Numbered from the stretch's first letter, positions 17,602 through 27,216 are shown. The stretch: 64,000 nt of DNA from Arthrobacter sp. PAMC25564 (GCF_004798705.1 NZ_CP039290.1:1550001-1614000), one strand, 5' to 3'. The notes: generated from the sequence alone by a model not told the origin. Numbers and translations: made by a program.

Positions 17602-18003
17602 ATGCCCCCGAAGACTCGTGGCGCGGTTCGCAAGCCGCGTAAGAAGGACAAGAAGAACATCGCGCTGGGCCAGGCGCACATCAAGAGCACCTTTAACAAC
17701 ACCATCGTTTCCATCACGGATCCGAACGGTGCTGTCATCTCCTGGGCTTCCTCCGGTGAGGTTGGCTTCAAGGGCTCACGTAAGTCCACCCCGTTCGCTG
17801 CCCAGATGGCTGCCGAAGCCGCCGCAAAGCGTGCACAGGAGCACGGCATGCGCAAGGTCGACGTATTCGTCAAGGGACCGGGTTCCGGACGCGAGACCGC
17901 CATCCGTTCACTGCAGGCCGCTGGCCTTGAGGTTGGATCCATCCAGGATGTAACCCCCAGCGCCCACAACGGCTGCCGTCCGCCGAAGCGCCGCCGCGTC
18001 TAA
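17602..18003 (+). CDS. rpsK: 30S ribosomal protein S11
   Basis: S11 (uS11) lies on the 30S platform near the E site. It has 133 residues. [20 protein letters not shown] and the C-terminal [18 protein letters not shown] are signatures; the penultimate region carries the NG pair that can form isoaspartate. ATG after TAGGAGA. It is followed by rpoA, with no rpsD between. Confidence 0.98.
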   Translation: MPPKTRGAVRKPRKKDKKNIALGQAHIKSTFNNTIVSITDPNGAVISWASSGEVGFKGSRKSTPFAAQMAAEAAAKRAQEHGMRKVDVFVKGPGSGRETAIRSLQAAGLEVGSIQDVTPSAHNGCRPPKRRRV

Positions 18004-18021
18004 GTCTTTCCAGCAGCAGGA

Positions 18022-18053
18022 GCTTGCCCGGACCCTCACCGGTCCGGGCAGGC
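18022..18053 (+). promoter_or_regulatory. Hairpin between rpsK and rpoA
   Basis: TGCCCGGACC (18025-18034) pairs perfectly with GGTCCGGGCA (18041-18050), 6-base loop; three more pairs including a T-G wobble extend it to 13. It is not followed by Ts, so it may be an attenuator or protein-binding hairpin. It occupies the place where rpsD (S4) usually lies. Confidence 0.55.
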
Positions 18054-18134
18054 CCAGCCGCGTTAAGTCTTCAGACCGACTTTCCACCACCTGTGTTGCG
18101 TCATATAGCGGATGCTCGCCGAAAGGAAACCTAA

Positions 18135-19145
18135 GTGCTCATTGCACAGCGCCCCACCCTCTCCGAAGAGGTCGTCTCCGAAAACCGTTCACGTTTCATT
18201 ATTGAACCGCTGGAACCTGGCTTTGGTTACACACTCGGAAACTCCCTCCGCCGTACCCTGCTCTCTTCCATCCCCGGTGCCGCTGTAACCAGCATCCGGA
18301 TCGATGGCGTGCTGCACGAGTTCACCACGGTTCCGGGTGTCAAGGAAGATGTCACTGAGATCATCCTGAACATCAAGAGCCTTTCGGTTTCCTCCGAGCA
18401 CGATGAGCCGGTTGTTGCCTACCTGCGCAAGCAGGGCCCGGGAGTCGTCACCGCCGCGGACATCGCTCCGCCGGCCGGCGTCGAATTCCACAACCCGGAT
18501 CTGCACATTGCCACGCTGAACTCGAAGGGCAAGTTCGAACTGGAACTGACCATCGAGCGCGGCCGCGGCTACGTTTCGGCAGCTCAGAACAAGTCCGGCG
18601 ATTCCGAGATCGGCCGCATCCCGGTTGACTCGATCTACTCGCCGGTGCTGAAGGTTACCTTCCGCGTGGAGGCCACCCGTGTTGAGCAGCGCACTGACTT
18701 CGACAAGCTCATTGTCGACGTCGAGACCAAGCAGGCCATCGCCCCGCGCGATGCCGTTGCTTCGGCAGGTACCACCCTGGTGGAACTGTTCGGTCTGGCC
18801 CGCGAGCTGAACACCGCAGCTGAAGGTATCGAGATTGGCCCGTCGCCGACGGATGCTGCCCTGGCAGCAGACATGGCTCTGCCGATCGAGGATCTGGACC
18901 TCACGGTCCGTTCCTACAACTGCCTCAAGCGTGAGGGCATCCACACCGTGGGTGAACTCGTTGCCCGCTCCGAGGCCGACCTCATGGACATCCGTAACTT
19001 CGGTGCGAAGTCCATCGATGAGGTCAAGGCAAAGCTGGTTGAACTGGGCCTGTCCCTCAAGGACTCGCCTCCCGGATTTGACCTCGCAGCACGCGCCGCA
19101 GCAATTGAAGAGGACGACGCCGCTTTCAGCGACGACGAACTCTAA
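18135..19145 (+). CDS. rpoA: RNA polymerase alpha subunit
   Basis: Alpha nucleates RNA polymerase assembly; its C-terminal domain contacts activators and UP elements. It has 336 residues. The N-terminal dimerisation domain (residues about 1-230; [20 protein letters not shown]) is followed by a linker and the alpha-CTD ([19 protein letters not shown]). It ends in an acidic tail [10 protein letters not shown]. The start is GTG with GAAAGGAAA upstream. Confidence 0.98.
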   Translation: MLIAQRPTLSEEVVSENRSRFIIEPLEPGFGYTLGNSLRRTLLSSIPGAAVTSIRIDGVLHEFTTVPGVKEDVTEIILNIKSLSVSSEHDEPVVAYLRKQGPGVVTAADIAPPAGVEFHNPDLHIATLNSKGKFELELTIERGRGYVSAAQNKSGDSEIGRIPVDSIYSPVLKVTFRVEATRVEQRTDFDKLIVDVETKQAIAPRDAVASAGTTLVELFGLARELNTAAEGIEIGPSPTDAALAADMALPIEDLDLTVRSYNCLKREGIHTVGELVARSEADLMDIRNFGAKSIDEVKAKLVELGLSLKDSPPGFDLAARAAAIEEDDAAFSDDEL

Positions 19146-19222
19146 CAAACAGATCCTGGCTGGCGGGCTGGATGCACCATGGTGTGCGCAGTCCAACGGC
19201 TTCCATATGAGGAGAAACTATT

Positions 19223-19792
19223 ATGCCTACCCCCGCTAAGGGTCCGCGCCTCGGAGGCGGAGCGGCTCACGAGCGTCTTATGCTCGCGAACCTGTCCGCC
19301 GCACTGTTCGAGCACAAGCGGATCACCACCACGGTGACCAAGGCCAAGCGACTGAAGCCTTACGCCGAGCGCCTGGTGACTTTCGCCAAGCGTGGTGACC
19401 TGTCTTCCCGCCGTCGTGTACTCGGCCTGATCAGCAACAAGGGCATCGTCCACGAGCTGTTCACCGACATTGCCCAGGCAGTGGAGAACCGCAACGGTGG
19501 CTACACCCGCATCACCAAGATCGGCAACCGCAAGGGCGACAACGCTCCCATGGCTGTCATCGAACTGGTTCTTGAGCCGGTTTCCGCCAAGCAGGCCGTC
19601 GTAGCCGAGGCTACCCAGGCTGCCGCTAAGGCTGCCCCGGTTGCCGAGGAGGCTCCCGTCGAGGCTGAGGTCACCGAGACCGAGGCTCCTGCAGCTGAGG
19701 CGACTGAGGCTCCTGAAGCTGAGGCTGCCGCAACCGAAGAGGCTCCGGCCACCGAGGAAGCAGCCGCCAAGTCGGAGAAGGACGCGAAATAA
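19223..19792 (+). CDS. rplQ: 50S ribosomal protein L17 with acidic C-terminal tail
   Basis: L17 (bL17) lies at the tunnel exit. The core of about 120 residues ([37 protein letters not shown]) is standard. A roughly 65-residue Ala/Glu/Thr-rich tail follows (total 189 residues), often seen in actinobacteria and probably disordered. It ends EKDAK. ATG after GAGGAG. Its terminator overlaps the beginning of truA. Confidence 0.97.
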   Translation: MPTPAKGPRLGGGAAHERLMLANLSAALFEHKRITTTVTKAKRLKPYAERLVTFAKRGDLSSRRRVLGLISNKGIVHELFTDIAQAVENRNGGYTRITKIGNRKGDNAPMAVIELVLEPVSAKQAVVAEATQAAAKAAPVAEEAPVEAEVTETEAPAAEATEAPEAEAAATEEAPATEEAAAKSEKDAK

Positions 19793-19808
19793 TTCGCTGA
19801 TTTCTTCA

Positions 19809-19826
19809 CATAGACTTAAGTCTATG
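19809..19826. repeat. Perfect 18-bp palindrome at the truA start
   Basis: CATAGACTTAAGTCTATG is fully self-complementary. Its last three bases are the first possible truA ATG, so a protein bound here would block that start. Confidence 0.6.
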
Positions 19827-20714
19827 AACGAGCTCAAACCCGCTGCCCCCGTTTTGGGGGGCGGCGGGTTTTTGCGTATCCGGCTGGATCTGGCGTACGA
19901 CGGCGGCCCCTTCAGCGGCTGGGCCGTTCAGCCCGGGCTCCGAACGGTCCAGGGTGTCCTGGAGGAGGCCCTGGCGCTGCTGGTCCGACGGCCGGTCCGC
20001 GTCACGGTGGCCGGCCGGACCGACGCCGGCGTGCACGCCCGCGGCCAGGTGGTCCACCTGGACCTGACCGGGGCCGAATGGATGGGCCTGAACCGCGGGG
20101 CGGACATCGATCCGGCGGTCGCCCTGCTGCGCCGCCTCCGCGGCGCCCTGAGCCGCGGGCTCGGGGACCTCACCGGGGCGATAGAGGTGCACAGGGTCTC
20201 GCTGGCACCGGTTGGCTTCGACGCCCGCTTCTCCGCGCTCTGGCGCCGATACAGCTACCGGATCGCCGACGGCCCGGCGCACTGGGACCCGCTGGGACGC
20301 ACCTCGACCCTCTGGCACAAGGAACCGCTTGACGTCGGGCTGCTGAACGAAGGCGCTGTGCAACTGCTCGGCCTCCAGGACTTCCGGTCCTACTGCAAGC
20401 CCCGCGAAGGCGCCACCACCATCCGGGAACTGCAGCGCTTCGAATTCAGCCGCGGATCCGACGGCATCATTGTCGCCACCGTCCAGGCCGACGCGTTCTG
20501 CCACAACATGGTGCGCTCCCTCGTCGGATCGGCCCTGTTCGTGGGGGAGGGCGTGGAGGCCCCGGGCTGGCTGCTGGAGCGTCTGCTGGCCCGCCAGCGG
20601 GATGCCAAGTCGGTTCTGGCCGCCCCGCACCCGCTGGTGCTCGAGGAAGTGGCCTACCCGTCGGACAGCGGCCTCCTCGCCCGGGCCGAACTGACCCGGG
20701 CCCTGCGCGCCTAA
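19824..20714 (+). CDS. truA: tRNA pseudouridine(38-40) synthase TruA
   Basis: TruA converts U38-U40 of the tRNA anticodon arm to pseudouridine. With the ATG at 19824 it has 296 residues; the catalytic Asp is D67 in VAGRTDAGVHA. The start is unsettled. The ATG has no Shine-Dalgarno and lies in an 18-bp palindrome, and codons 5-17 form the rplQ terminator. A TTG at 19872, just after the hairpin, would give MRIRLDLAYDGGPFSGW, the normal family start. Farther upstream starts lie in rplQ. RIRLDLAYDG, FCHNMVRSLVG and the overall length fit the family. Confidence 0.93.
   Translation: MNELKPAAPVLGGGGFLRIRLDLAYDGGPFSGWAVQPGLRTVQGVLEEALALLVRRPVRVTVAGRTDAGVHARGQVVHLDLTGAEWMGLNRGADIDPAVALLRRLRGALSRGLGDLTGAIEVHRVSLAPVGFDARFSALWRRYSYRIADGPAHWDPLGRTSTLWHKEPLDVGLLNEGAVQLLGLQDFRSYCKPREGATTIRELQRFEFSRGSDGIIVATVQADAFCHNMVRSLVGSALFVGEGVEAPGWLLERLLARQRDAKSVLAAPHPLVLEEVAYPSDSGLLARAELTRALRA
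19836..19873 (+). terminator. Terminator of rplQ lying inside the truA reading frame
   Basis: AAACCCGCTGCCCCC (19836-19850) pairs with GGGGGCGGCGGGTTT (19857-19871) with one T-G wobble, followed by TT. It sits at codons 5-17 of truA if that gene starts at the ATG at 19824. Confidence 0.85.
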
Positions 20715-20736
20715 GGGGTTGCGGTGGGCAGCAAAA

Positions 20737-20769
20737 GGACCCCCTCGGGTCTGGGTGCCGAGGGGGTCC
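20737..20769. terminator. Bidirectional terminator between truA and the Tad locus
   Basis: GGACCCCCTCGG (20737-20748) pairs perfectly with CCGAGGGGGTCC (20758-20769). It separates the convergent truA and the last Tad gene. An AAAA run precedes it, providing a U-tract for the minus-strand transcript. Confidence 0.88.
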
Positions 20770-20815
20770 GGTCATTGGGCACGGCCGCTGTGGCCGCGCT
20801 GCCCTTATCGGGCTG

Positions 20816-22246
20816 TCAGCTCGGGATCCGGATCAGGCGGGAGTTCCCACTGATCGCATTGATCGCTGAGACAAAGATCGGGCCGAGTGCCGTTCCGCTC
20901 CCGGCGCAGAAGAAGTAGTCTCCGTCAGAATTCTCGGCGGTGATCTCAGCCGCTGTGGAGCAGCCATTCGCGGTACTGGGATTACCGTTGGAGTCCGGCG
21001 ACGCTGCAGCGGCGAGGACATCGCGCACATACTCTCCGCTGCCGCCGCATCGCTCCGTGCTGAGGTTGTACCCGACGGTGACGATCAGGACTCCACGTGA
21101 TTTGGCGTCCGCCGCGACCGCCTTGAGGTTATTGCACGCTGTAACGCCGTTGGAACTTCCGATATCTCCGGCAGTCCCCACCGACGTGGACCCGGAGACG
21201 TCAGGCTCGTTGGGCTGACCATCCGTCTCCAAAATAATGGCATTGCGTGGCGTTCCTGAACGCGCAGGCAGACTCCCCAGGTTGTTAGGGTCGAGGCCCA
21301 GCAGGTATCTGGCCGCAGCCTTCGTCGGCGATGCAAGGCTGGTGCCCGTGCTCGAGTGGGCCAGGCATTGCAAGCCCTTGACGAGATCGCTGCCGGTGTT
21401 GAGCGCGGGCGGCGAAGCGGCCGTGTTGTAGTCATTGGAAAAAGGAACAGGGAGCCAGGAACCACTTGTTTTCGAGCCGGAGGGATTGGTGATGCAACCG
21501 GAGGTGCTGCTGCTTCGGCCGATGGTGCCCAGGGCCACGTATTGCTGGTCTTTCGTCATGGTCTGCAATGTGCTCTGGATGCCAGACTGGAGCGAGGACA
21601 AATCAGTGTCGCTCATGCTGCTCGTTCGGTCCGCGAGAATGGCAACATTCATGGGGTTGGGGCTTTGGGCACCGCAGGATCCCCGGCACGCGTCGGCGGC
21701 GAGTGACCCGGTGTTTCCGGTGTTGATGCCGATCACAGGGGCGAAGACGAAGGGGACATCCTTGTCATCGGTCACGGTGATCGTATTGCAGGTGTGGCCG
21801 CTTCCCGGGATGCACGGGATCGCGCAGATCACCTCATTGCACTTGGCGCCGGCGACCGTTCCCGGGTCGCAGACGCTGGGGACCTGGCCGCTGACCACGG
21901 TCTTGGCGGCCCCGGTGGAACCGACCACGCACCAGAAGGAAACCGCGGGGTCCGCTTGGGGGTCGTTGGCCTTTGCAAACGCCAGCGCGGAAGTCTTTGC
22001 CCCGGCCGGGTCGGTCGGGAGCGAGGACGCACCCGCCAGCGCGGCGGCGTCCAGGGCGTTGCTCAGGTGCTGGCGCTCGTAGGCCAGGCGGCCGAAATCG
22101 ACGGCCAAAGCAACCGCCCCGAAGACCACGGGAAGCAGCAAGGCAAAGATGACCGCCGAGGCACCCCGCTCCCTGGACCCCTGCTTGCGCGGGCCGACGT
22201 CGGGCAGCCGATCGTCGGGAGCTGATTCTGATGTTAGGGAATGCAT
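20816..22246 (-). CDS. TadG-like protein with von Willebrand A domain
   Basis: Last gene of the Tad locus, 476 residues from the ATG at 22246 (preceded by GGAGG; an ATG 15 bases earlier is possible). It has one N-terminal membrane helix in a TadE/G-like segment (GASAVIFALLLPVVFGAVALAVDFGRL). A Cys-rich stretch follows (residues about 105-180), then a vWA domain beginning NVAILADRTSSM, a near-canonical DxTxS MIDAS site, with a second acidic motif ILETDGQPNEPD. The prepilin-like site has Ile where Glu5 would be. Probably surface-exposed and adhesive. Overlaps the upstream tadE-like gene. Confidence 0.82.
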   Translation of the reverse strand: MHSLTSESAPDDRLPDVGPRKQGSRERGASAVIFALLLPVVFGAVALAVDFGRLAYERQHLSNALDAAALAGASSLPTDPAGAKTSALAFAKANDPQADPAVSFWCVVGSTGAAKTVVSGQVPSVCDPGTVAGAKCNEVICAIPCIPGSGHTCNTITVTDDKDVPFVFAPVIGINTGNTGSLAADACRGSCGAQSPNPMNVAILADRTSSMSDTDLSSLQSGIQSTLQTMTKDQQYVALGTIGRSSSTSGCITNPSGSKTSGSWLPVPFSNDYNTAASPPALNTGSDLVKGLQCLAHSSTGTSLASPTKAAARYLLGLDPNNLGSLPARSGTPRNAIILETDGQPNEPDVSGSTSVGTAGDIGSSNGVTACNNLKAVAADAKSRGVLIVTVGYNLSTERCGGSGEYVRDVLAAAASPDSNGNPSTANGCSTAAEITAENSDGDYFFCAGSGTALGPIFVSAINAISGNSRLIRIPS

Positions 22247-22689
22247 GATCCTCCAGTCCAACCCTGGGCACCCGATGTGACAGTCGCGGTGCCTTCCATC
22301 TTCATGACGGCTTTGGTCTCGATGACGCCGGCGAGTGCCCAGGAGTAGAAGCCAGACAGGGACGACTGGGGGTAGCGCAGACAGACGACCATGACGCCGG
22401 GAGCCCCGCCCGAGGTATCCACGGCGAACTTCACCTGGAGCTTGGTACTGTCCAGAAAGCCCCTCGCCTGGCTGGCTGAGGCGATAACGTCGCCTTGTGT
22501 CACACCTTGCCGGGCGCCCTCCCGCGCCGCGCCCTGGAGGCTGATGAACTGCCCGAACGCCATGCCATAGTCGATCACCCCAAGGACCAGGCCCAGGAGC
22601 AAGGGAACAATCAGGGCAAATTCAACAGCTGCCGCACCCCGCTGCTGGTTACCCCGATTCGGTGGACTTCCTGACGGGAACCTAAACAT
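22234..22689 (-). CDS. TadE-like pseudopilin (second copy)
   Basis: 151 residues with the TadE motif QRGAAAVEFALIVPLLLGLVLG, a Gly followed by the +5 Glu typical of prepilin peptidase substrates, then one membrane helix and an extracytoplasmic domain (FGQFISLQGAAREGARQGV). Two cysteines may form a disulfide. It follows tadC by 43 bp and overlaps the vWA TadG gene by 13 bp. TadE proteins are minor pseudopilins of the Flp pilus. Confidence 0.85.
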   Translation of the reverse strand: MFRFPSGSPPNRGNQQRGAAAVEFALIVPLLLGLVLGVIDYGMAFGQFISLQGAAREGARQGVTQGDVIASASQARGFLDSTKLQVKFAVDTSGGAPGVMVVCLRYPQSSLSGFYSWALAGVIETKAVMKMEGTATVTSGAQGWTGGSCIP

Positions 22690-22732
22690 TTGTTGCTCCT
22701 CTAAATAATGTGGCCAGTCGGATGGACTGCCC

Positions 22733-23623
22733 CTAGTAGGCGCCCATCATGTTCTGCATGACCTTGATGACCGCGGGCCCGATGATGACGATGAAGAGCA
22801 CGGGCAGGATGCAGAACATGAGGGGGAACAAAACCTTGACGGGCAGTTTCATGGCCTTCTCTTCGGCGCGTTGTCGCCGTTTGACCCGCATCTGCTTTGC
22901 CTGGGTACGAAGGACATTTGCCAGCGCGATTCCATAGCTGTCTGCCTGGACCACGGACCGTACGAAGCTCCGCAGATCCGGTGCACCGGTCCTTTCGGCC
23001 ATGGCCAGATAAGCATCCTTGCGGCTTCTCCCGACCTGCATGTCCTGGAGCGTGCGGAGGAGCTCCTCTGCCAGCGGACCCTTGCCGTTCTGGCCCGCCC
23101 GTGCCATGGCCATTTCGAATCCCAAGCCGGCCTCGACCGAAATCAGCATCTGGTCCAGGGTGTTGGGCAACTCCAGCTCGATGGCCTTCTGGCGCTCCGC
23201 ACCGCGGCCATGGATCAGGATGTCCGGAACGAAGTATGCGAGCACCGGCAGGAGGACCGTCAACAGGAGCAGGATGCCGGTCGGCGACTTTGTAGCCAAA
23301 AAAATGCTGAAGAACGCAGCCACCAGTGCCAGGGCCGGCTTCGCAATCAAGAGGCGTTCGAGGGGCATGCTTGCAGGCCGGCCCGCCCGGGCAAGGAGTT
23401 TGTCCAGCCACCCCGCGTAGCCCTTGGGCGTCAGCCGGATGCCGAGGTTCGCCGGTCCCCGCGGCTGTGCGGCCGGGGCGCTCTCCTTCACCACGCGGAA
23501 GCCCCGGCCGAGGTTGTTTCGGACCGCGGCCAAACCACCGCGGTCGATTGAGATGAATGACCACACCATTGCGGAAATCGGAACGACGATGAGCCCGACC
23601 ATCAACCACGCCACTACACTCAT
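22733..23623 (-). CDS. tadC: Tad inner-membrane platform protein TadC
   Basis: 296 residues, GspF/T2SF family. It has an N-terminal membrane helix, two central helices (IAKPALALVAAFF, LLLLTVLLPVLAYF), then the cytoplasmic T2SF domain (ELPNTLDQMLISVEAGLGFEMAM) and a C-terminal helix (VLFPLMFCILPVLFIVII). With TadB it forms the assembly platform that couples the TadA motor to pilin extraction. It lies 10 bp after tadB. Confidence 0.88.
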   Translation of the reverse strand: MSVVAWLMVGLIVVPISAMVWSFISIDRGGLAAVRNNLGRGFRVVKESAPAAQPRGPANLGIRLTPKGYAGWLDKLLARAGRPASMPLERLLIAKPALALVAAFFSIFLATKSPTGILLLLTVLLPVLAYFVPDILIHGRGAERQKAIELELPNTLDQMLISVEAGLGFEMAMARAGQNGKGPLAEELLRTLQDMQVGRSRKDAYLAMAERTGAPDLRSFVRSVVQADSYGIALANVLRTQAKQMRVKRRQRAEEKAMKLPVKVLFPLMFCILPVLFIVIIGPAVIKVMQNMMGAY

Positions 23624-23633
23624 AGCGATCCTC

Positions 23634-24581
23634 CTAGAACTTGATCTTTACGACACGGCTGAGCCACCAGGAGCCGACGGCCAGCAGCACCACTGCCATG
23701 CCGATCATCACCCAGCCAAGAAAACTCGAGTACAGGGTGGCCACATAGTCCGGACTCGCTGCGCTGAGATACAGGAACATGCCAACGGGCAGGGCAATCA
23801 GGATGTAGGCAGACAGTTTGCCTTCCGCGCTCAGCGACTGGACCTGTCCCTTGATCTCGGAACGTTCACGGATGGTTTCACCCACGTGGTCGAGAACTTC
23901 TGCGAGGTCACCGCCCACCTCACGGTGGATCTCGATGGCCTGGCCCGTCCAGTCGAAATCCTCGCTCTTGAGGCGTCTGGCGGCGTCAAGCATCGACTCC
24001 CTCAAATCCCGTCCCAATCGTGTTTCATTGACCAGCCGGGCGAATTCCTCAGACGTGGGAGATTCTGCCTCCTGGGCGACGGCATCGACCGACCGCAAGA
24101 GGCTGTGGCCGGCCCTCAACCCGCCGGCCAGCATCTGCAGGGTGCCCCCAAGCTGATCCTCAAATTTCGCGCGCCGCCGGCTGGCGAGGATCCTCAGGAC
24201 GAGCATCGCGCCCAGCGGCGTGAGCAGCAGGAACAGCAGCCCGGTGAGGATGCCGCCCAGGATGAACCCGAGAAGGCTTGCCGTAACGCCGACGCAGCAG
24301 ACCAGGAGGATGAAGTCAGCCTGCCGAAGACGCAGTCCGGCCTGCTCCAATGATTCCCGTGTACCGAACCGGGCGTTCCGGCTGACATTGCGATCCACGA
24401 AGGTCACCGCGGAGGCCGTCATACGGGTCAGGAGAGAAGGTTCTTCCTTGACCCCTGGCCGGCGCCGGGACAAAGCGATCCCCGTCTGGCCCATGCCAAA
24501 CGTCGAAAACAGCAGGATGCCGAGAGCCACAAGGCACAACCCAATGCCCAGGGCGAAAAAAATCGGGCTCGTAGCGCTCAC
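23634..24581 (-). CDS. tadB: Tad inner-membrane platform protein TadB
   Basis: 315 residues, GspF/T2SF family. It has an N-terminal membrane helix, two helices around residues 85-125 (VCCVGVTASLLGFILGGIL), a T2SF domain (QLGGTLQMLAGGLRAGHSLLRSV) and a C-terminal helix. The start overlaps the tadA stop as ATGA. By convention the longer platform protein after TadA is TadB. Confidence 0.88.
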   Translation of the reverse strand: MSATSPIFFALGIGLCLVALGILLFSTFGMGQTGIALSRRRPGVKEEPSLLTRMTASAVTFVDRNVSRNARFGTRESLEQAGLRLRQADFILLVCCVGVTASLLGFILGGILTGLLFLLLTPLGAMLVLRILASRRRAKFEDQLGGTLQMLAGGLRAGHSLLRSVDAVAQEAESPTSEEFARLVNETRLGRDLRESMLDAARRLKSEDFDWTGQAIEIHREVGGDLAEVLDHVGETIRERSEIKGQVQSLSAEGKLSAYILIALPVGMFLYLSAASPDYVATLYSSFLGWVMIGMAVVLLAVGSWWLSRVVKIKF

Positions 24582-26023
24582 CGGAATCCACCGCCCGCGT
24601 GCATGCTTCCGAAGACGGCCGGGGATAGTTGGATGCCCAGCTCGGCAAAATGGTCGACGAAGCGGGGCCTGACGCCGGTCGGCGTGGGACGGCCGAGGAA
24701 TCTCCCGTTGGCATCCAGCCCGGCGCTGTAGTCGAAAGTGAACGCATCCTGGAGAGTGACGATATCCCCTTCCATTCCTTGGACCTCGGTGACATGGGTG
24801 ACGCGGCGGGTCCCGTCCCTTAGACGGGAGATATGGACAATGAGGTTGACGGCCGATGCAATCTGTTCGCGAATGGCACGCAGCGGCAAGTCCATTCCGG
24901 CCATGAGCACCAAGGTCTCAAGCCGCGCAATGGCATCCCGGGGCGAATTGGCGTGCACAGTGGAAATCGAACCGTCGTGGCCCGTATTCATGGCCTGCAA
25001 CATATCCAGCGATTCACCGCCACGGACTTCGCCGATGACAATCCGGTCAGGCCTCATGCGAAGCGAATTCCGGACCAGATCCCGGATGGAGATCTCGCCC
25101 TTGCCCTCAATGTTGCGGGGCCGGCTTTCCAGGCGCACCACATGCTCCTGCTGCAGCTGGAGTTCCACGGCGTCCTCGATGGTGACAATGCGTTCGGCGG
25201 CGGGAATGAATGACGACAGCACGTTGAGCAGAGTCGTCTTTCCGGTGCCGGTACCTCCGGCAACCAGAATATTGAGCCGGGCGTGGACGCAGGCCTGCAA
25301 CAGCTCCGCCATTTCCGGCGTCAGGGTTCCGAAGGAGATCAGGTCATCGACGGTGAGGGGCACCTGGCTGAACTTTCGAATCGTAAGCGAGGCACCGTTC
25401 ACGGCAAGAGGGGGAATGATCGCGTTGACGCGCGATCCATCGGAGAGCCGGGCATCAACCATCGGGGAAGACTCGTCGATCCGCCGCCCGACCTTCGTGA
25501 CGATACGTTCGATAATCCGGCGCAGGTGGTCTTCCGAGGTGAACCGTGCATTCGTCAGGAACAGTTTGCCATCACGTTCCACGTACACCTTGTCCGGCCC
25601 GTTGACCATGATTTCCGACACGGCCGGCTCGTTCAGGAACTTCTGGAGTGGTCCGAGCCCCAGGACGTCGTCGATGATCTCCTGAACGAGCCGGTGGCGC
25701 TCCGGGGCAGTCAGCGGAATTTCATCTTCGTCCACGATGGCCCGAAGCTCATCCTTGACGTAGCTTTGCAGCTCGGCCTCGTCCAGGGACGCATCAGTTA
25801 TGCGGCTGCCCATACGCTCGTACAGGGCGGTGCCCGCGCGATCCTTGATGGCGTTCAGGGCTTCGTTGGCGTCGTCGCCGTGGGCCTTCGGTTCGGGGGT
25901 GATGGACGGTATCTCGGCTGCGGATACCGGCCCGCTGGCCCAGGGCCCGCTTGAGGGCCTTGGGGTGGCCGGGGCTTCGGTGTCGAGGCCCCGGAGAGAT
26001 TCCAACCGCCTTGTCAGGTTCAT
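24578..26023 (-). CDS. tadA: Flp pilus assembly ATPase TadA/CpaF
   Basis: Secretion ATPase of the VirB11/TadA family that powers Flp pilus assembly, 481 residues. The ATG at 26023 is used: it overlaps the CpaE stop (ATGA) and follows GAAGGGCAG; an upstream ATG would extend it into cpaE. The Walker A GGTGTGKT is at residues 256-263, followed by the Asp box and GEVRGGESLDMLQAMNTGHD with the His box STVHANSP. The N-terminal 60 residues are variable. Confidence 0.94.
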   Translation of the reverse strand: MNLTRRLESLRGLDTEAPATPRPSSGPWASGPVSAAEIPSITPEPKAHGDDANEALNAIKDRAGTALYERMGSRITDASLDEAELQSYVKDELRAIVDEDEIPLTAPERHRLVQEIIDDVLGLGPLQKFLNEPAVSEIMVNGPDKVYVERDGKLFLTNARFTSEDHLRRIIERIVTKVGRRIDESSPMVDARLSDGSRVNAIIPPLAVNGASLTIRKFSQVPLTVDDLISFGTLTPEMAELLQACVHARLNILVAGGTGTGKTTLLNVLSSFIPAAERIVTIEDAVELQLQQEHVVRLESRPRNIEGKGEISIRDLVRNSLRMRPDRIVIGEVRGGESLDMLQAMNTGHDGSISTVHANSPRDAIARLETLVLMAGMDLPLRAIREQIASAVNLIVHISRLRDGTRRVTHVTEVQGMEGDIVTLQDAFTFDYSAGLDANGRFLGRPTPTGVRPRFVDHFAELGIQLSPAVFGSMHAGGGFR

Positions 26024-27216
26024 TGGACTACTGCCCTTCTGTGAAGTTTCTTGTGGGGGCGGGACTCCCAGCCGGCGCTGCACCGTTCCACAAGCTGGCG
26101 CAGTCCCTTGGTCACCGGATCCCGGCTGCCGTCTTGTAGCAGCGGGACGCCCTTGTTCGTGGAATACGGCACAACCCGCGATCGCGGCAGGACGACATCG
26201 ACAGGACAGCCGATGGTGGCCTCAACGTCCTTGAGCGTCAGCCCCGTGCGTCGATCTGCAAAGTTGAGCACGACGTGGCGGTTCTCAGGCACGAGATCGA
26301 GTTCGGCGAGGATGCCAAATCCGGTTCGAAGCCCGCGGATGCTGGGAATGTCCATGCCACAGACCCACACCGCGTCGGTGGCGAGTTCCAGGGTTGCCAG
26401 GACGTGCTCGCCGAGGCCCGGTGCCGTATCAACCACGACGTACTGGAATTCATTGGACAGCTGGTTCAGGAGGCGTCCCACCTGTTCGCCGGAGATCTGG
26501 TCGGCGTCCGTAGGGTGCAGCGGGGCACAAAGTGCGTAGATGCCTGACTGGTGCAAGGTCAAGTAGGACTTCAGCACCACGCTGTCCTGGACCGCGGCCC
26601 CGACGACCGCATCAGCCAACGTCTTCTCCGGATCCAGCATCAGCCCAGATGCAACGTCGCCAAATTGGAGATCGAAGTCAACCACCACGACCCCCATAGG
26701 TGCATCCTTGCCCAAACCGACGGCGAGGTTAGTGGCGATGGTTGTCTTGCCGACTCCGCCCTTGGGCGACATGACTGCGACAATCCGGCCGCTCCTCGGC
26801 TGTCCTTCGACGGAGTTTCCGAGTCCTCGGCGCCGGCCGGCGGCCGCGAGACTGGCCCGTTCCAGCAACGATCGGATGGTGTCCACGTCCGAACCGGGCG
26901 GCAGGAGATCCCTGATGCCGGCCCGCATCGCGGGAAGGGCCACCCCTTCTGCGCTTTCGGTAACCAGGACGATGCTGATTTCCGGATATTGGAGGTCGAA
27001 GAGGCTGGCCAAGCGGATCGATTCTTCCAGCTGCAGACCGGGCCCCAGCAGGATGACTTCAACAGGGTCCCCGCTGAGGATACGGAGCAGGTCGTCGGGA
27101 CCGGGGGGCAGGTGGTCGGCCGCGATCGCGTGGAAGGTGCCGTGCAACCCGGTGGCCGCCTGCCTTGTGCGCCGTTCAAACCCTGGATCTGAGGTGATCA
27201 ACACGTAGCGGCTCAT
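26020..27216 (-). CDS. CpaE/TadZ-like pilus localisation ATPase
   Basis: 398 residues from the ATG at 27216, which overlaps the cpaB stop. The N-terminal 125 residues form a receiver-like domain, and a ParA/MinD-type ATPase follows with the deviant Walker A SPKGGVGKTT at residues 150-159. CpaE/TadZ proteins place the Tad machinery at a cell site, usually the pole. The phosphoacceptor Asp of a true receiver is not obvious here. Confidence 0.87.
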   Translation of the reverse strand: MSRYVLITSDPGFERRTRQAATGLHGTFHAIAADHLPPGPDDLLRILSGDPVEVILLGPGLQLEESIRLASLFDLQYPEISIVLVTESAEGVALPAMRAGIRDLLPPGSDVDTIRSLLERASLAAAGRRRGLGNSVEGQPRSGRIVAVMSPKGGVGKTTIATNLAVGLGKDAPMGVVVVDFDLQFGDVASGLMLDPEKTLADAVVGAAVQDSVVLKSYLTLHQSGIYALCAPLHPTDADQISGEQVGRLLNQLSNEFQYVVVDTAPGLGEHVLATLELATDAVWVCGMDIPSIRGLRTGFGILAELDLVPENRHVVLNFADRRTGLTLKDVEATIGCPVDVVLPRSRVVPYSTNKGVPLLQDGSRDPVTKGLRQLVERCSAGWESRPHKKLHRRAVVQ

